The position numbers and the translations under genes are program-made. Under the pieces are notes generated by a model. The model did not search any database. It saw nothing but the letters and a program-made list of their open reading frames with translations, and was not told where the DNA came from. A stretch of 64,000 bases of DNA, taken from contig JALGQZ010000013.1 in NCBI GenBank assembly GCA_023105745.1, positions 27,204,105 to 27,268,104 on the forward strand, in the 5' to 3' direction. This document shows, piece after piece, positions 9,295 to 21,392 of this stretch. The DNA is from Austropuccinia psidii. Taxonomy: Eukaryota; Basidiomycota; Pucciniomycetes; Pucciniales; Sphaerophragmiaceae. Position 1 is the stretch's first letter; every line of letters starts with the position of its first letter.

Positions 9295-11845
9295 CAGTCA
9301 AACTTGTCCAGACCCATAACCCCTCTTAACCCATTCAAAATTTAATCCACAGAAATGGTTCCTCTAAAAAAAAGGGGGCTAAACCTATAACCTTTTTATA
9401 AAAAACCCCTGACTCAACATCCCAAAAATAATAAGTTTCCCTTCTTATATTTCCGCACCATCTTCTTTTTTTTCTTGCTACTGTACTTTATTCTAATACA
9501 CTCTCTCATTTACATGCATTGACTTTAACTCAAAGGTCCACCTCATCAACAAGTGTTGGCCACATGGCATGGAAACAAAATTTCTTTTTATGTGTCTTAT
9601 TCTTCATCTTTCTCACCTCAATAAATGCAAACAATGATTCAATATTATATTGTCAATATTCTTGAAGAGAGACTCAAATGGCTTGACAAATAAACTGAAG
9701 AGAAAAAATCTCTTTAGATAAACAGAAGACCACCTGACTTACAGATGAATGGGAAGAATGGATAGATAATTAAGGAAACCTTATGGAGGAGCATTCTATA
9801 GTCAAGAAATTCATTGATTGCAATCAAGGCATAAATGGATCAATCAAGCTGAAAAAATCTCAATTTGAAGAAGTTGCTTTATCAAGTATGGTAAAACCCC
9901 ATCATTTCAAAAAAAATTCAAGAATCACGCCTAACAAAAAAAAAGAACTTAAAATATTACAAAATTCATGTGGAATACTTATCACAAAATATTGAGATCC
10001 TTGATTGGAACCATGAAAATGAACACAATAAATGTATAGCTGTGGATCACTTTAATTTGCTTTATCTAGAAGTAGGGCTTAAAAGGCCTCACATATCTGC
10101 ATGGTTGAAATACAAAACTCCATTGAGAAAGAAGAATTGAGATATCGAATCCTGCAGAACCAAGAAGGAAAAGGCTTATACTCCTCTTGAGGCATGTATT
10201 CCACAAGAAATCAATAGTAATGTAGTCCTAAACTGTGAAATTATTCAAGAAAAGTGGAAGGATGTTGCAATCCTGTTGGGATACCAAGAAGTAAGAGGCT
10301 TGATCTCTCCAACAGTTGGATCAACTCTTTCAAAAGCCAAAACAGCTTGAGAAACTACAAGTTTCATGGAAACGCATTGAAAACAGCTCCAGAAGACATT
10401 CAAGATGAAATTTCATTCCTCAAGCCACCGTTGAGTGAATTAAACCCAGCCAATCATTTCAATATGGATGAGACTAGGTTTTTTTATGTGTTTTTAAGCT
10501 CTCAACTCTTGTTTTTTTTGTATTTAAATACTGTAATATATAAGGCTAACATGTTGTGATAGCATGCCACCAGATAAAGTCTTAGCCTTCACACAAAGAA
10601 ATGGAATCAAATCTAACAAGAACCAAATCACCATTGCATTAACATTTAATGCAACTGGTACCAAACAGCTTCTATTTTTTTTCATTTTAAATTATGAAAG
10701 GTCCTTGTGTTTTGAGGAGAAGTATGCCTTTCAGCTGGGTTATCAATAATATTTTCATGTCAATGCATGGATGACTTCATGACTTCAAACAACTTTCAGA
10801 ATTGAATAACTGGCTGGAAAAATGAGATTTTCTCAAAGAATCGGAAAATTTCCCTCTTGGTTGACAAATTTAGAGCGCACAAATTACCTCCTGAAGGATT
10901 TTTCAACATCAAACTCATTTTTTTGAACCAAACTTGAACACCCATGTTCAGCCCTTAGATACAGGAATCATTTGGTACTTAAAGAATAAATATAGAAAAT
11001 GTTTTTTCTCATTAGCTATCCGTTATTTAAAAGGAATCATTTGTATAAATAATAATTATAATATTGAACCACTTGGCTCAAAGAGGTTGTGTCAGCTGGC
11101 ATGGAATGCCATTACTCCTGTAACAATCAATAATTTATGGTACCACACTACAATAAGACCAGAACTACCTACCACCCCAAAAAACGTTGTATTAAGAAAT
11201 GCGGAGGTCTCCTCCATCCAAGAAACTGTCAGCCTTTGAGAGTTGGGTCTTAATGCCCCATGAAATAAAATGTCGATTGCCAAACTACTCAATATTTTAG
11301 AAGAAAGTAATTATCAGATGAAAATGGAAATATTTGAAGAGAATAGCTCAAACTCACAAGAACTTGAAGAGAGAACTGAAGAAAAAGCAATTATTCCAAT
11401 TCCCTCTACTTCCAAAGACCAAATGGATGTCTCAATCATATCAAATTATTTTTCCCATAGCTCTGAAAAGGAGGCATACTTGGTAAATGAGATCTTGGAA
11501 GAATACAATTCAATCTTTTACACTCAATCAATCAAGAATAGTAAACAACAAAATATAGTAGATTATTTGGTGAAGTAACAATACAGTAGCTTTATTTTAA
11601 ACATTTTTCTAGCTTGTATTTTATATTTCCTATTACTTATTGTTAATTCACACAAAAAACGTTGAAATAAAATATTTCAAATTTTCTTCATGCATCAAAA
11701 ATGTAAATAATGGCTTAAGATAGGTAAGGGTCAGAAATATGGATTTTCACATTATGGGTCATCTTATTGGCTAAGAGAGGTTAGTTGTCAAAAGCCCATG
11801 CAAAAACCTGTCGCCCTCATCAATGGGTTTATACAGGTTCAACTG
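9295..11845 (+). mobile_element. Pogo-type Tc1/mariner-superfamily element, decayed
   Basis: Terminal inverted repeats: the left end opens CAGTCAAACTTGT (9295) and the right end, complemented, opens CAGTTGAACCTGT (from 11845); matching continues to an ACCCAT word about 23 bp in. TA dinucleotides flank it at 9293-9294 and 11846-11847, the TSD of this superfamily. Length 2551 bp with one damaged transposase gene on the plus strand. Confidence 0.8.
9783..11576 (+). pseudogene. Pogo/Tigger-like transposase (DDE_1), degenerate
   Basis: Cut-and-paste transposase pieces occur in family order but different frames: an N-terminal lysine-rich part (MEEHSIVKKF, 9783-9995); first Asp in FNMDETRFFY (about 10460); after a likely intron with GGCTAAC branch site near 10545, MPPDKVLAFTQRNG (10564); second Asp in LLVDKFRAHKLP (Asp codon 10863-10865); and the third acidic position in HVQPLDTGII (Asp codon 10958-10960). 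The pattern is that of pogo-type DDD transposases. The tail (11270-11578) is acidic and serine-rich. Several frameshifts and stops (for example TGA at about 10935) make it inactive. The exact start is unclear. Confidence 0.7.
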
Positions 11846-11847
11846 TA

Positions 11848-13560
11848 TACTTACCAGAACTTAAATCATTTTTAATAAGAAATTTTCTTCTAAAGATTTA
11901 ACAAAAGACAATAATATAACATTTAAGCTCAAAATTATTCCTAGCATAAAAGATATTTCAATAATACAATGCATTTAATATTTGAATTTAGGCTTTCTGT
12001 TTGTACTCATTGTGCATCATTTTTCACTGATTATAGCCGAAGATGAGGTAATGAAATATATGAATCTGATGTTATTTCTTTAAATCAATGGGGATAGCTA
12101 TAGTAAGCTTAATATTTTTTCAATTGATAATAATGCATATGAGGCTAGAGAAATTTAGCATTCATAATGGAGAAAATGATATTTTTTACCCAATTTTATT
12201 AATTTGAGGAACCTAAATTAACCCAAATTATGAGGTGTGGGATTTAGAAATTCTATGAAAATTAAACTTGTGATTTGAGCAAAAGTAATCCAAAAACTTT
12301 GAATCTAGGAGTTTCTAATTTTGACATATCCTTATCAAGTGTTCCATTTTTGAAAAAGGAAAATATTTATTTATGATTTTGAAGAAATAATCAAGAGAAA
12401 TCTCAACACAACAGGTACATATCTGTGACTCTTTTAAAAGAAGAGTGTTTGATATTACAAGCCATGAGGGTACAGTAGGAAATCTCATAGGGGTAAATTA
12501 ACTTCAAGATGAATGGGAATAGCTTGGGGACAGGATTTTTGAAAAAGTATGGGATAGGGAATAGGAAGGAGTCTTTCAGAAAGGACAATAACTGGACCAC
12601 TTGTATGCAGCCCAGGGAAGTATACAAAAAGCGTAAAATTTCATAGATATAGTGGATTATCTCATATCAGGGATAGGATATGCTGTAAAATATATCTGAG
12701 TCAAGAGATTTTTACATCATCAGAAAAGGGTGTTATAGCGCTTGTAATTCATTGAAATTCCCAGAAAATGTAAGTGAATTTTTTTTTACCAAAAAGTACT
12801 TCCACAATGGGAATTCCTTAAATGCTCATAAATATCTTAATTAAATGGGGTTTTAAGAATCAATGAGTAAATAACAAGAAAAATATCAAGCTAAAAGTTT
12901 TTCTTTGAGTTTTTCATATCTTTTCAACGTCAATCTGAGAAATCATATGACTTCTAGTTTGATTTCATATGGAAACCATATGTTATGAATTCAATTCCCT
13001 AATAAAAATAAAGAAGACATGGTAATTAAGAACATCAATTTTTTCTTGGCCTATGATTCTATAGATTAAATTTAAGAAATATTTGAGATAAATTTCGTAT
13101 GGTCACATTTCTTTCTATAAGTTTTCTTGATCCAAATCCATCTTTGGTTTGATTTTTTTTGAATTATTTTCCACAAAAACAAGTTCAAATAGTATACTCT
13201 CAAATGACTAATTTCAGTGATTATTTGATAAAAAAGCTTGTTCAAATGTAATTTTTGTGCCATGATTTTGAATGAAACTAATAATTCAGTCCTGAGAATG
13301 GATTCATGAGGTTGAATGTGCTCACATTAAGACCAAAAAATAGTTTGCATAACTTTAAAACCCCTTTTTTGATTCCCACAGTCCTGGCCACTCCAGATGA
13401 CCCCAAGGAATCCAAATTATTTGGAATTTCTTTTGGAGAAACACTGATTCCGCTGCCAAACTGGAAGAGCTTTAACTCAAGAAGAGCGATATGATCAATA
13501 CGGCAATTTTTATCTTTTAGACTTGTTCCTCCGTTGGAGGTTCAAATTCACTCACCACTA
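11848..13560. other. No gene seen; possible PIF end fragment near 12225-12325
   Basis: AT-rich, no convincing frame. GAGGTGTGGGATTT followed by a GATTTGAGCAAAAG word near 12225-12290 resembles the sub-terminal part of PIF-1 (7905-7965), so a worn PIF or MITE end may lie here. From about 13500 the base composition rises toward that of the cyclin gene. Confidence 0.35.
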
Positions 13561-14249
13561 TCCATTGAGTTGTATTCTGGCAGGTCTGCTTTCAAGTTGT
13601 GGTAACACGAAATGCTGCGGGTTCTAGTACAAGAAGATAGATAGATGGTGGTGGTGCCACACTCATCAACGGCGAGTTAACTTGAGCTAAGATGGTCGAA
13701 ATGCTCCCCAACCCACGATCTTTCACAGATGAGGCAGATGTACAGTACTGTTGGCGTAGATTGCGTCGGCATTGGATTAGGTGTGGACTATTATCTTCGG
13801 TCGGTTGATGCTAGATGCTAGATACAACTGCCACCAATCGTTTTCGAGCTGGGTTCCTAGAAAAGGTCTGTCCTTTGTTTGCTGGCCGAGCTAGTATGAG
13901 TGTCATTGGTTAACGAGATGAAGTTTGACTCAAGATTTCTTTGGATCATTCCAGCATCAGTGAATTTCGTCGTAGAGTATGTGTGGATATCCTCTCATGT
14001 GAGTTAAGTCATTGCTCAAACGAAGTCTCCAGCATCACGTTAAAAAACTTCGGCTCTAGGTTTTGCACTTCCTAACAGCCCGTCAGCGAGGTCCCTAGTA
14101 GATCTAAGGCTCGGTCCGCATGGTACAGGATTAACTGAATACTCTGTTTCACTCCTCTTCAGTCCTATCAAGCATCAACACTTCAACCCACGAGAGTACT
14201 TAATAAATTCAATCGATTCGTATATCTGGTTTAGGAACACTTTCATAGC

Positions 14250-15673
14250 ATGGACCATCAATTTTCTTTCAGCCCAGGCAGATTTCCATCAGATTATCAA
14301 TCCACCTCCCAGGGGCCTTCCAGCGTAATCAAGCGTTATCGCCCATATTTTAGCGTTGAGGAAGTGCTTGAAATGATCCGAATACAATCGGGAAAACTGC
14401 CGCTATCTAGGATAGAAGCAATCAGGCAACAAGCCTGTGTCTTCATCGATAAAGTCGGAAGTCGACTTGGATTGTGCGTACTTTTCACCACCCTCCTCCA
14501 TGTCTCGTTGTGTTTGGTGTCAAGTGAGAGTGTTCAAAGAAGCTAATAACGAGCTGCTCTGTCGCGTCTCTTTTCATTAATGGTTATTCATTCCTTTTAT
14601 CCAATCAGCCCGAGACGTACGATTGCCTGTGCTCAATTGCTCTATCATAGATTTCATTTGTTCTTTTCTTTTACAGAGTTTAATCCATATGATGTTTCGA
14701 TTGCTGCTCTGTGGCTGGCCTCCAAGCTAGAAGACACAATAAAAAAGCTGCGAGAGATCCAATTAGTAGCATGGCTAATTAGGAATATTCAAGAAGGTGG
14801 TAATGGACTGGGTGAACCAAAGGCTTCAATCATTGATTCAGAACGTCACAGATTATCTGGAATTGAACGATTACTATTAGAGACTGTTTGCTTTGATTTT
14901 GGAGCCGGAAAACCATTTGGGGCAAGGGACGTATTTGGATACGTGGTTGGGGTTGGCCAGCGGATGTGCGCCAGTCAAGCTCTCCTTCAGCTTAGCTTTA
15001 GATTGGCGATCGACTCCCATCGAACACTCGTTGGGCTTACTTTTCCTCCCCACGTCATAGCGCTAGCGTGCCTCTATTTAGCATCTTTCTTGCAAACTAC
15101 ACCGGAGGAAAGCGCTCGTTTCGGTGCTGGTTGGTGGACATTGTATGAAGCCGAGATTGAAGATATCGATGGTTCGGATGCTTGTCTTTTTTGTCATTCG
15201 TCCTTGCCGTGATTTGGGTCACTAACATAAAAACTTGCAAAAATTGTGCAGATATCTGCCATCAGATTCTTGATTTGTTGATCTCTCTTTCATCAGCTCT
15301 TCGATCTAATCAATCACCTTCCTCCCCTTCTGACACCAAGCCAATGAGAGCAAATTCGCATGTTGTGTCACATACAATGGCTACTCCATGCCCAGGAGCA
15401 GCAGAACTGACCCGATTAAAAATTTGCCTCCGGGAAATAGAAAACGATAGACGAGAAAGGCAGATTGAACCAGTTAGAAGGCAAGTTGCTGGAAAAGCCA
15501 TGAATGCTTTTGATGAATGCAGAGCAAACGGAAAGGAGTGGTTAGGAAGAGACGACGTTACAGTCAGGTTTATCTTTGGAGATAGTGTTCCCGTTGATGT
15601 GCCACTGCAAAATGAATCACTTCAGCACAACTCATATGAAGCCCCTGTTGTATCGGCCACTCCAAACGAATAA
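14250..15673 (+). CDS. Cyclin of CTD-kinase type (Ctk2 / cyclin K-like)
   Basis: Likely the cyclin partner of a kinase that phosphorylates the RNA polymerase II C-terminal domain (nucleus). Three exons: 14250-14473, 14609-15171 and 15252-15673, giving 402 aa. The first cyclin box starts at about residue 33 (YFSVEEVLEMIRIQSGKL); LGFPRRTIACAQLLYHRFHLF (73-93) forms across the first splice; the cyclin Lys and Glu lie in ASKLEDT (K114, E116); a second helical half contains LTFPPHVIALACLYLAS. After the last intron ICHQILDLLISL follows, then a Ser/Pro-rich and basic tail. PRRTIA, FHLF and KLEDT are as in Ctk2/cyclin K rather than mitotic cyclins. The second donor is uncertain: GTTCGG at 15172 gives EDID-DIC, GTCTTT at 15184 gives SDAY-IC; both keep frame. 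Richer in C+G than its surroundings. The partner kinase is not in the window. Confidence 0.75.
14474..14608 (+). other. Intron 1 of the cyclin gene
   Basis: GTGCGT...CAATCAG, 135 bp, with a GCTAATAAC branch-like word at about 14543. Splicing makes GF-PRRTIA, a conserved cyclin junction. Confidence 0.8.
15172..15251 (+). other. Intron 2 of the cyclin gene (donor ambiguous)
   Basis: The acceptor TTGTGCAG ends at 15251 with a CACTAAC branch site at about 15220. Donor either GTTCGG (15172) or GTCTTT (15184); both leave phase 1. Confidence 0.55.
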
Positions 15674-16865
15674 TAAGCCAAATGTTGGACAAAGTATGAT
15701 ACCTCATCAGAAGTGTTGTTAATCATTTCTAGTCTCCATCAAGTAATGTCAGTTAAGGCCATTTCAGGCATTGCAGGTTTGTTCATTATTTCGGTAACAA
15801 CCCCGACTTGATAAACCCAATCGTAATCATTCAGTTTCCGCTCAATTTTTTTGTCACTAATTATTACCATCTTCATCAACTTAGCTTAAAAAGGATATTG
15901 GATCAGCAATTACAAGCGTTCACATATATAATTGACTTTATCTGTTCTTGAACTTCAATGTGCATGATATTATCAATCAACATTGGAGCTAATCTTTTGG
16001 GTGGAGAGAAAAGTAAATTGCAAGGTTTTATAATGTCAAGGTATAATGGTTTGGATTGCAATGCATACGAGAATGGAGCCAACAACTTGCGAATGATACA
16101 GATGGGGATATGGGCTTAACATTGTTTTTCTTGCAGATGATTCAAAAAAAGAGAAATGAAATTCAGGATGGAAAAAATCTGTTACATTTGCAAGTCATTA
16201 AAGCGTTTTTTCCTACAGCTGCACTTGAGCAAATATGACAACATCCCCAAATGTTCCCGTCATTAAATAGTTCACGTCAATGAAAGGGTGCTCTTAAGTA
16301 AATTTATTATTGAAACAGGATATGACTCAGCAATCAACAATCTTTTCCTAAAAATATTTTACCATGGTTTCTATTGGGAATCTGAGCAATACCAAGGAAA
16401 TGCGGATATATGTATGTATGTGAGGAAGATAAGTACAGTACATAAAAAAAGGAATAAGTTTTCCTTTCATTACAAAATAAACCTTATTGAATTTCAAATT
16501 TGAAAGATTACTTTTGGGGGGGTCTGTTTGATACATAACCATTGTTTGGTTTATATCTACAATACATAAAATAATTAAAGATTTTTTCTACTGTTTTTGA
16601 GTTAAATTAAATCAAGAAATAAGGCTTAACAAAAGTTCGCATTAATTCAGCTTGATTGACTTCCTCATCCATAACAATAAAATTTTGTGTTAATCTATAG
16701 GTTAGAGATTATTTTATATTTCTTTGACTAATAATTCCAAATTAATGATTTTTTTGTTATGTTTAAAAATAACTAGCTTAAATTATATTAACTACGTACA
16801 GCAAATAAATCAAGATAATAAAGAATTTTAATAATTTTTAAAATTCAAAAACAATAATGTGTAAT
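15674..16865. other. No gene seen
   Basis: 3' flank of the cyclin gene turning into AT-rich DNA. A frame at 16056-16238 ends in a pyrimidine tract-TTGCAG and then MIQKKRNEIQDG; I recognise no family and do not call it. Confidence 0.45.
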
Positions 16866-17650
16866 AGGGGGTTTTAAATCTGCCAAATCCTGTTTGTTTT
16901 TCGAAAATATTCAAATTAGTTCCTCGCTTTTTCAAAACACCACAGCTCAGAACCCCATACTTCTCTTCCTAAATCCTGGATTTCTTCCAAATTACAAGTA
17001 TCTTAGAAACGCCCCCACCCATAACCCTTGGTCAAGATTTATTCATTTTACCAATATATTAAGAAACAACCAACTTAAAATAAATGCCTCAGAAATTCTC
17101 AAGAGCTCTCCTTAAAGATGAGATTTCAACAGCACAATGATGCCACAGAAATTTAAATCAATGAATAGTCTGAAAACAATATATGGGTTTTGAATGCAAT
17201 TTATCAAAAGAAATACCTCAAACCACAAAGATTTTTTACTTTCCCATATATCTAAAAAGTATCCCATAGATAAAGCTTGAACATTTATGTCATATGGAAT
17301 ATGGATCATTTGTTTATTTAATATCTCTCACTAAAAATGGTAAAGTATTCAAAGAAAACTCAAAATGAGTCAGCAATTCAGACAGCACTGACACTTAGAA
17401 GACTTTGATGTAATACAAATGAAGAATTGGTTGAAAAAATTGGGGTTATTTTTGGTATTAAAAATGGGGCTGTTGTGATATACACACAGAAGGTTGTCTC
17501 ATCAATAATAAGATCAGATCACAGGATCATGAAGACATAATCAAATGCAAGGAATGATTTAGCAAGGATTGAAATTCATCAAATAAATCATCATCTTCAA
17601 GAGATATTTGAACATTTCTTCTATTAATGGGGATGGAAAGGTAATATTCA
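16866..17650 (+). pseudogene. PIF/Harbinger remnant (PIF-3): terminus and nuclease fragment
   Basis: At 16866 AGGGGGTTTTAAAT..GCCAAAT resembles the PIF-1 terminus. Downstream in the same orientation, 17385-17515 translates as CNTNEELVEKIGVIFGIKNG then AVVIYTQKVV, matching the nuclease segment LGKIGMLFGVSHGAIVLYNQRV of PIF-1. Stops interrupt it and the DDE core is not recognisable. Orientation is opposite to PIF-1 (its nuclease end is on the left). Confidence 0.55.
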
Positions 17651-18838
17651 GATCTCCATGAATTGTAATAAAAGTGATAAAGCTTCTAAAATTTGTCAAA
17701 ACTATAAGCCAAATGATTAGAAAATGATAAATAATTAAAATTTTTGGAAAAATTGAGAGCTTGAAATCCTAAAATTCTTATGTGTGACATTCTTTTCTTT
17801 ATTTTTCTTGGAAGAGAAAGCTTTCTTAATTTGTTATTTAGAATTAAGTATTCCTTTTGGGTCAAAGAAGTAAATATTTGTTTTCCAATCAGTTTTAATT
17901 AGATTTTCCTCAAGTAAAAAAATATATTTAAATATAGAATTGAACATCTCTTTATGGATGAAAACCAATTTCATAATTGGATCCATGAATTTTGTTTTCA
18001 CATTCTTGTTTTTTTATTTAGAAATTGAACATTTCTGTGTAGAAATTTTGAATAAAAAAATGAATATTACCTACTTTATTGATATTAATTTGATTCAGAG
18101 GCTATGATAAAATTTCCAAAAAATACTCTCTGAAAGAATACTAGATTATTTATTATGAAGAAAAGTTCTTTCATTATGGATAGTACAGAAGTGGTTTGTA
18201 ATATGGGTTGATAATTGAAATATTTTATTAATCCAAATAAGGCAAAACTCTTTTATTATATTCTCTTTGGTAGTAAATACATAAAATTAATTTCTGTATT
18301 AAAATAGTGATATAAAACTATAAGCAGTTGGTATTTCAGGTCTGATATATTGGGGTGATTTTTTGAGCTTATTTAAATTACATGAAGACTATTGAGTGGA
18401 TTTGCAATTGATTTTTTTTATTTTTTTTTAAAATTGAGTGAGCTTATAAATGGGGATAAAGTTTTGATTAATCATAATGGATAAGTGACTATAATGAATG
18501 AAAATTGTTTCATTTTGTTTTGAAATCCCCAAAAATCTAAAATTAAAAAAGAATTTACAAAAAATCTTAATCTTATTAATGACTTATATTCCAAATAATT
18601 TTTGGTTTAGTAAGTCAATCACAAGCAGAAAAAGTCATATTAAGATAAAAGAAGCCTGAGTCTGGGATTTATTTATCAGAATATGTGTTCTTAATAATTA
18701 AAAAAAGAGAAACAAACAAAAAATAGTTTCAGAAGAGATATTGATATCAGTTTTCAAATAGGATCCAATTAATTAAGATGAAGGGATTAATTAAAATGGG
18801 TTTAATAGAAAATTTAGGCCTGAGTCTAAGTGAGAGAG
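17651..18838. other. No gene seen (left flank of the retrotransposon nest)
   Basis: AT-rich; may be the worn remainder of PIF-3. The five bases before the G1 LTR are GAGAG (18834-18838). Confidence 0.45.
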
Positions 18839-19601
18839 TGTCACAGGGGCTCTTTTAAGTGAAGAGGGCCTAGCACTCAGTAAACTGGGACTCACTTATG
18901 GAGGGCTCAAAGATAAAATAAGACAGAGTACACTTGAGAGTGTAATAAGAGTAGAATTGCTAATAAAAGAAATATAAGAAGAAGAAGCAACAAAAATCAG
19001 AGTAATAAATAAAAGAGCCAACCACAAAAAAGTCCAAGTCCACTGTTTCAACCTGTAATAAGGAAGGAGAAGGGTTAATGAGGATATGGCCACCACAACT
19101 CATACTGTACAGGCAAAGAAGAAATGCAAATACCAACTCAATACCAATAAATCTAATACCAAAAAATAAGAGTAATAATGTTCATAAAATGATAAATCAA
19201 CTTAATTAATTAACTGGGGAAAAGTCCCCCGGGGGATAAAGAGGGGATGGTATATGTGAGAATCACCAGCCCTGATCCAGACAGAGAATTTTCATGAGAG
19301 TAATTGATGATTGAATTGAGTTTGAACAATACATGTCCTGTATGTCTGTACAGGATCTGTACAAGAGGTTGGGTGGTATTGAGTGATCATACAGTTTCAG
19401 ACTTGTGAATTCAGAACTGTATTGTGTCAATCCAACCTGTACAAGAGTTGACAGGCTGTATTGAGGAACTAAGCTGTATGCATGTTTCAGCAAGGAAGAT
19501 TTCTGAAACTGATTACTGATAAACACAATTGATTTTCCAGTTTGATGTGTTTGAGTGGGTGTAATATTGAATGCCCTTACCCCTGATTAGTGGTTGTTAC
19601 A
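18839..19601 (-). repeat. 3' LTR of G1
   Basis: On the minus strand TGTAACAACCACTAATCAGG ... AGCCCCTGTGACA, 763 bp. A purine tract (AAGAGGGGGATAC, complement of 19602-19614) adjoins it as polypurine tract. A TATA-like element lies at about 19250 (complement) and AATTAATTAACT at 19204-19215 is complementary-matched by the G1 primer site (36658-36669). Confidence 0.85.
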
Positions 19602-21390
19602 GTATCCCCCTCTTGAAACTGGTGGGCTCCTGAACACCATAATACCCTGCCACTGTTGAGTGGCATCTCAATATCCCCACATTTTTTCTAAGATTTTTAC
19701 TTTTAATTTTGTCTTCCTATTGATAATTCTCCTGAAACTACCTCCCTTCTTCTTCCTTGTCATCTTTCATTAAATTGTCCTTCCCCTTTTCCTTGAGTAA
19801 GTACATTCCAGCTTTCAAATTATGCTTTTACTTTTAATTCATTCAGCAAGCTTTTCTTTCATTACTTATCCTTGGGTTGTATCCCAAAAAGAAGGCCATC
19901 AAGCTCTTCTGCTTCAAAAATGATGAATGATGAGTATATGAACATATACCCCATTAAGATTTGGCCAAAATGTTTGTTTGGGCCCCTTCTTGTCTTCAGC
20001 CTTGATTATTCGCTTGAGATGTTAAAGGAGGGGTCTTTTCCCCATTTTCCTTGAAGATATGGCCCCAAAAATGGCTTTTGGGACCATTTTGGGAAATTTT
20101 TGAAATTTTTGGGTCTAAGCCCATTTTAGGCCATTTTGAGGCCTTAGTGTTTTTTTCTGGTCTCTATGTTCTGTGGTATGTGGGGGCTATTGGAGTCCCC
20201 AAGGACCAAAAATGACCCCTTAGGCCCAAATTTTCTGGGGCTTCAGGGGGTCAATGGGACCAAAAATATGCTAAGTTTCAATTTTTACCTATATGGCCTG
20301 GGCCCATTGAGGGTGGTCCAGGAACATCAAAAAAAGTGACCTCCCCAAAGCTGAAAGGGAGGTCCTGGATTTTGGATTGGGACCCAAGAGGGCCTTGGGG
20401 CCCCACATTGAGGACCTTTAGGAGGCCATAAAATGATTTATGGCCCAACACCCTTGATTATTTCAAGTGAATCTTTGAGAACCCTTTGAGGAGCATTTCA
20501 AGAGGCTTGGATTTTCTTCATGGGTGGTCCTTCCAGGTGCATAGTGAGAGTGAATTTTGGAGTTCTTTGAGCCAATTTCATGCCATAAGCATTCACTTTA
20601 ATATTTGATTGCTTGATGAATTATCCCTGTTTTGAGTGGGTTGGTCAATAAATTTGACTGAACTTTTGACAGCTTTGGTGAAGAATGAAACTGCTTTGAA
20701 CTTTGTCTGTATTTAGTTTATCCTTTATACCCGTTTTTACTGTTACTAGAATTAGAATGGAACCTCCAAATACTTGATATGGGAGGGGATGCTGCTTTTT
20801 TAAAGAAATAAAAAGAAAACAAGAATTATATGAGTAAAAAAGAAATGTAAGAAATTAAGAGAAAAAGAGAGTAAAGAAAGAAATAAAGAAAAATTCTCAG
20901 TTTTTTTCTTCTTGTGGTGAGTTTCTTTGTTTTGGCCATGAATTTTCTGAAATATAAAAACCAAACATTTTATGCTCACAGAGTGGCCAAGGTGATGTTT
21001 TACAAGAAGTAGAACCCTCAGATATGCATACCAGGAGATGGAACTTAATTCCATAACTTCCACTCCCCACCAAGCACCATAAAACAAATGAACTTTAAAG
21101 TAATGAATGTCTTTAATGATGATAAATGGCATAATTTGGAAAAGGAAAAAATAAAAAGAAAAGAAGAAATTTAGCCATATCTTGAAGAAAGGTCGAAATT
21201 TGAGGGTATTGATGTTTCAAGGCCTCCTGAATCTGTCCAAAGAATTTACAAGTGCTTGAAAAGTGGCCAAGGTGATTCTTAAAGAAACATTTGGGTAGAA
21301 TACCCCTTAAAGGTGCTTGCCAGGAGAGGAACTTACTATCATAAAATCCAATCTCCACCAAGCACCATAAAATCAAACTCTTGAGGTATT
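19602..21390 (-). other. G1 3' untranslated region: polypurine tract, GGCC-rich part, tandem repeats
   Basis: No long frame. 20060-20440 is unusually rich in GGCC and CCCAAAA words. 20973-21373 holds two tandem-like units (listed separately). The region lies between the end of pol and the 3' LTR. Confidence 0.6.
20973..21373 (-). repeat. Two ~110-bp units, ~279 bp apart, after G1 pol
   Basis: Units at about 20973-21084 and 21252-21373 share, in order, GTGGCCAAGGTGAT, a CAGGAGA.GGAACTTA segment and CACCAAGCACCATAAAA. Related pairs follow G3 pol at 24373-24487 and 24641-24760. Confidence 0.7.
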
Positions 21391-21392
21391 TG

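Noticed and set aside
12403..12627. 74-codon minus-strand frame
   Set aside because: No family resemblance, isolated, and no supporting splice or composition signal.
13520..13560. TTCAAATTC preceded by GGAGG, like a tRNA B box
   Set aside because: The T-loop is one base too long and the flanking arms do not pair; no A box or acceptor stem fits.
18834..18838. GAGAG as a G1 target duplication
   Set aside because: The other side of G1 (51679-51683) reads CTGGA, so no duplication can be claimed.
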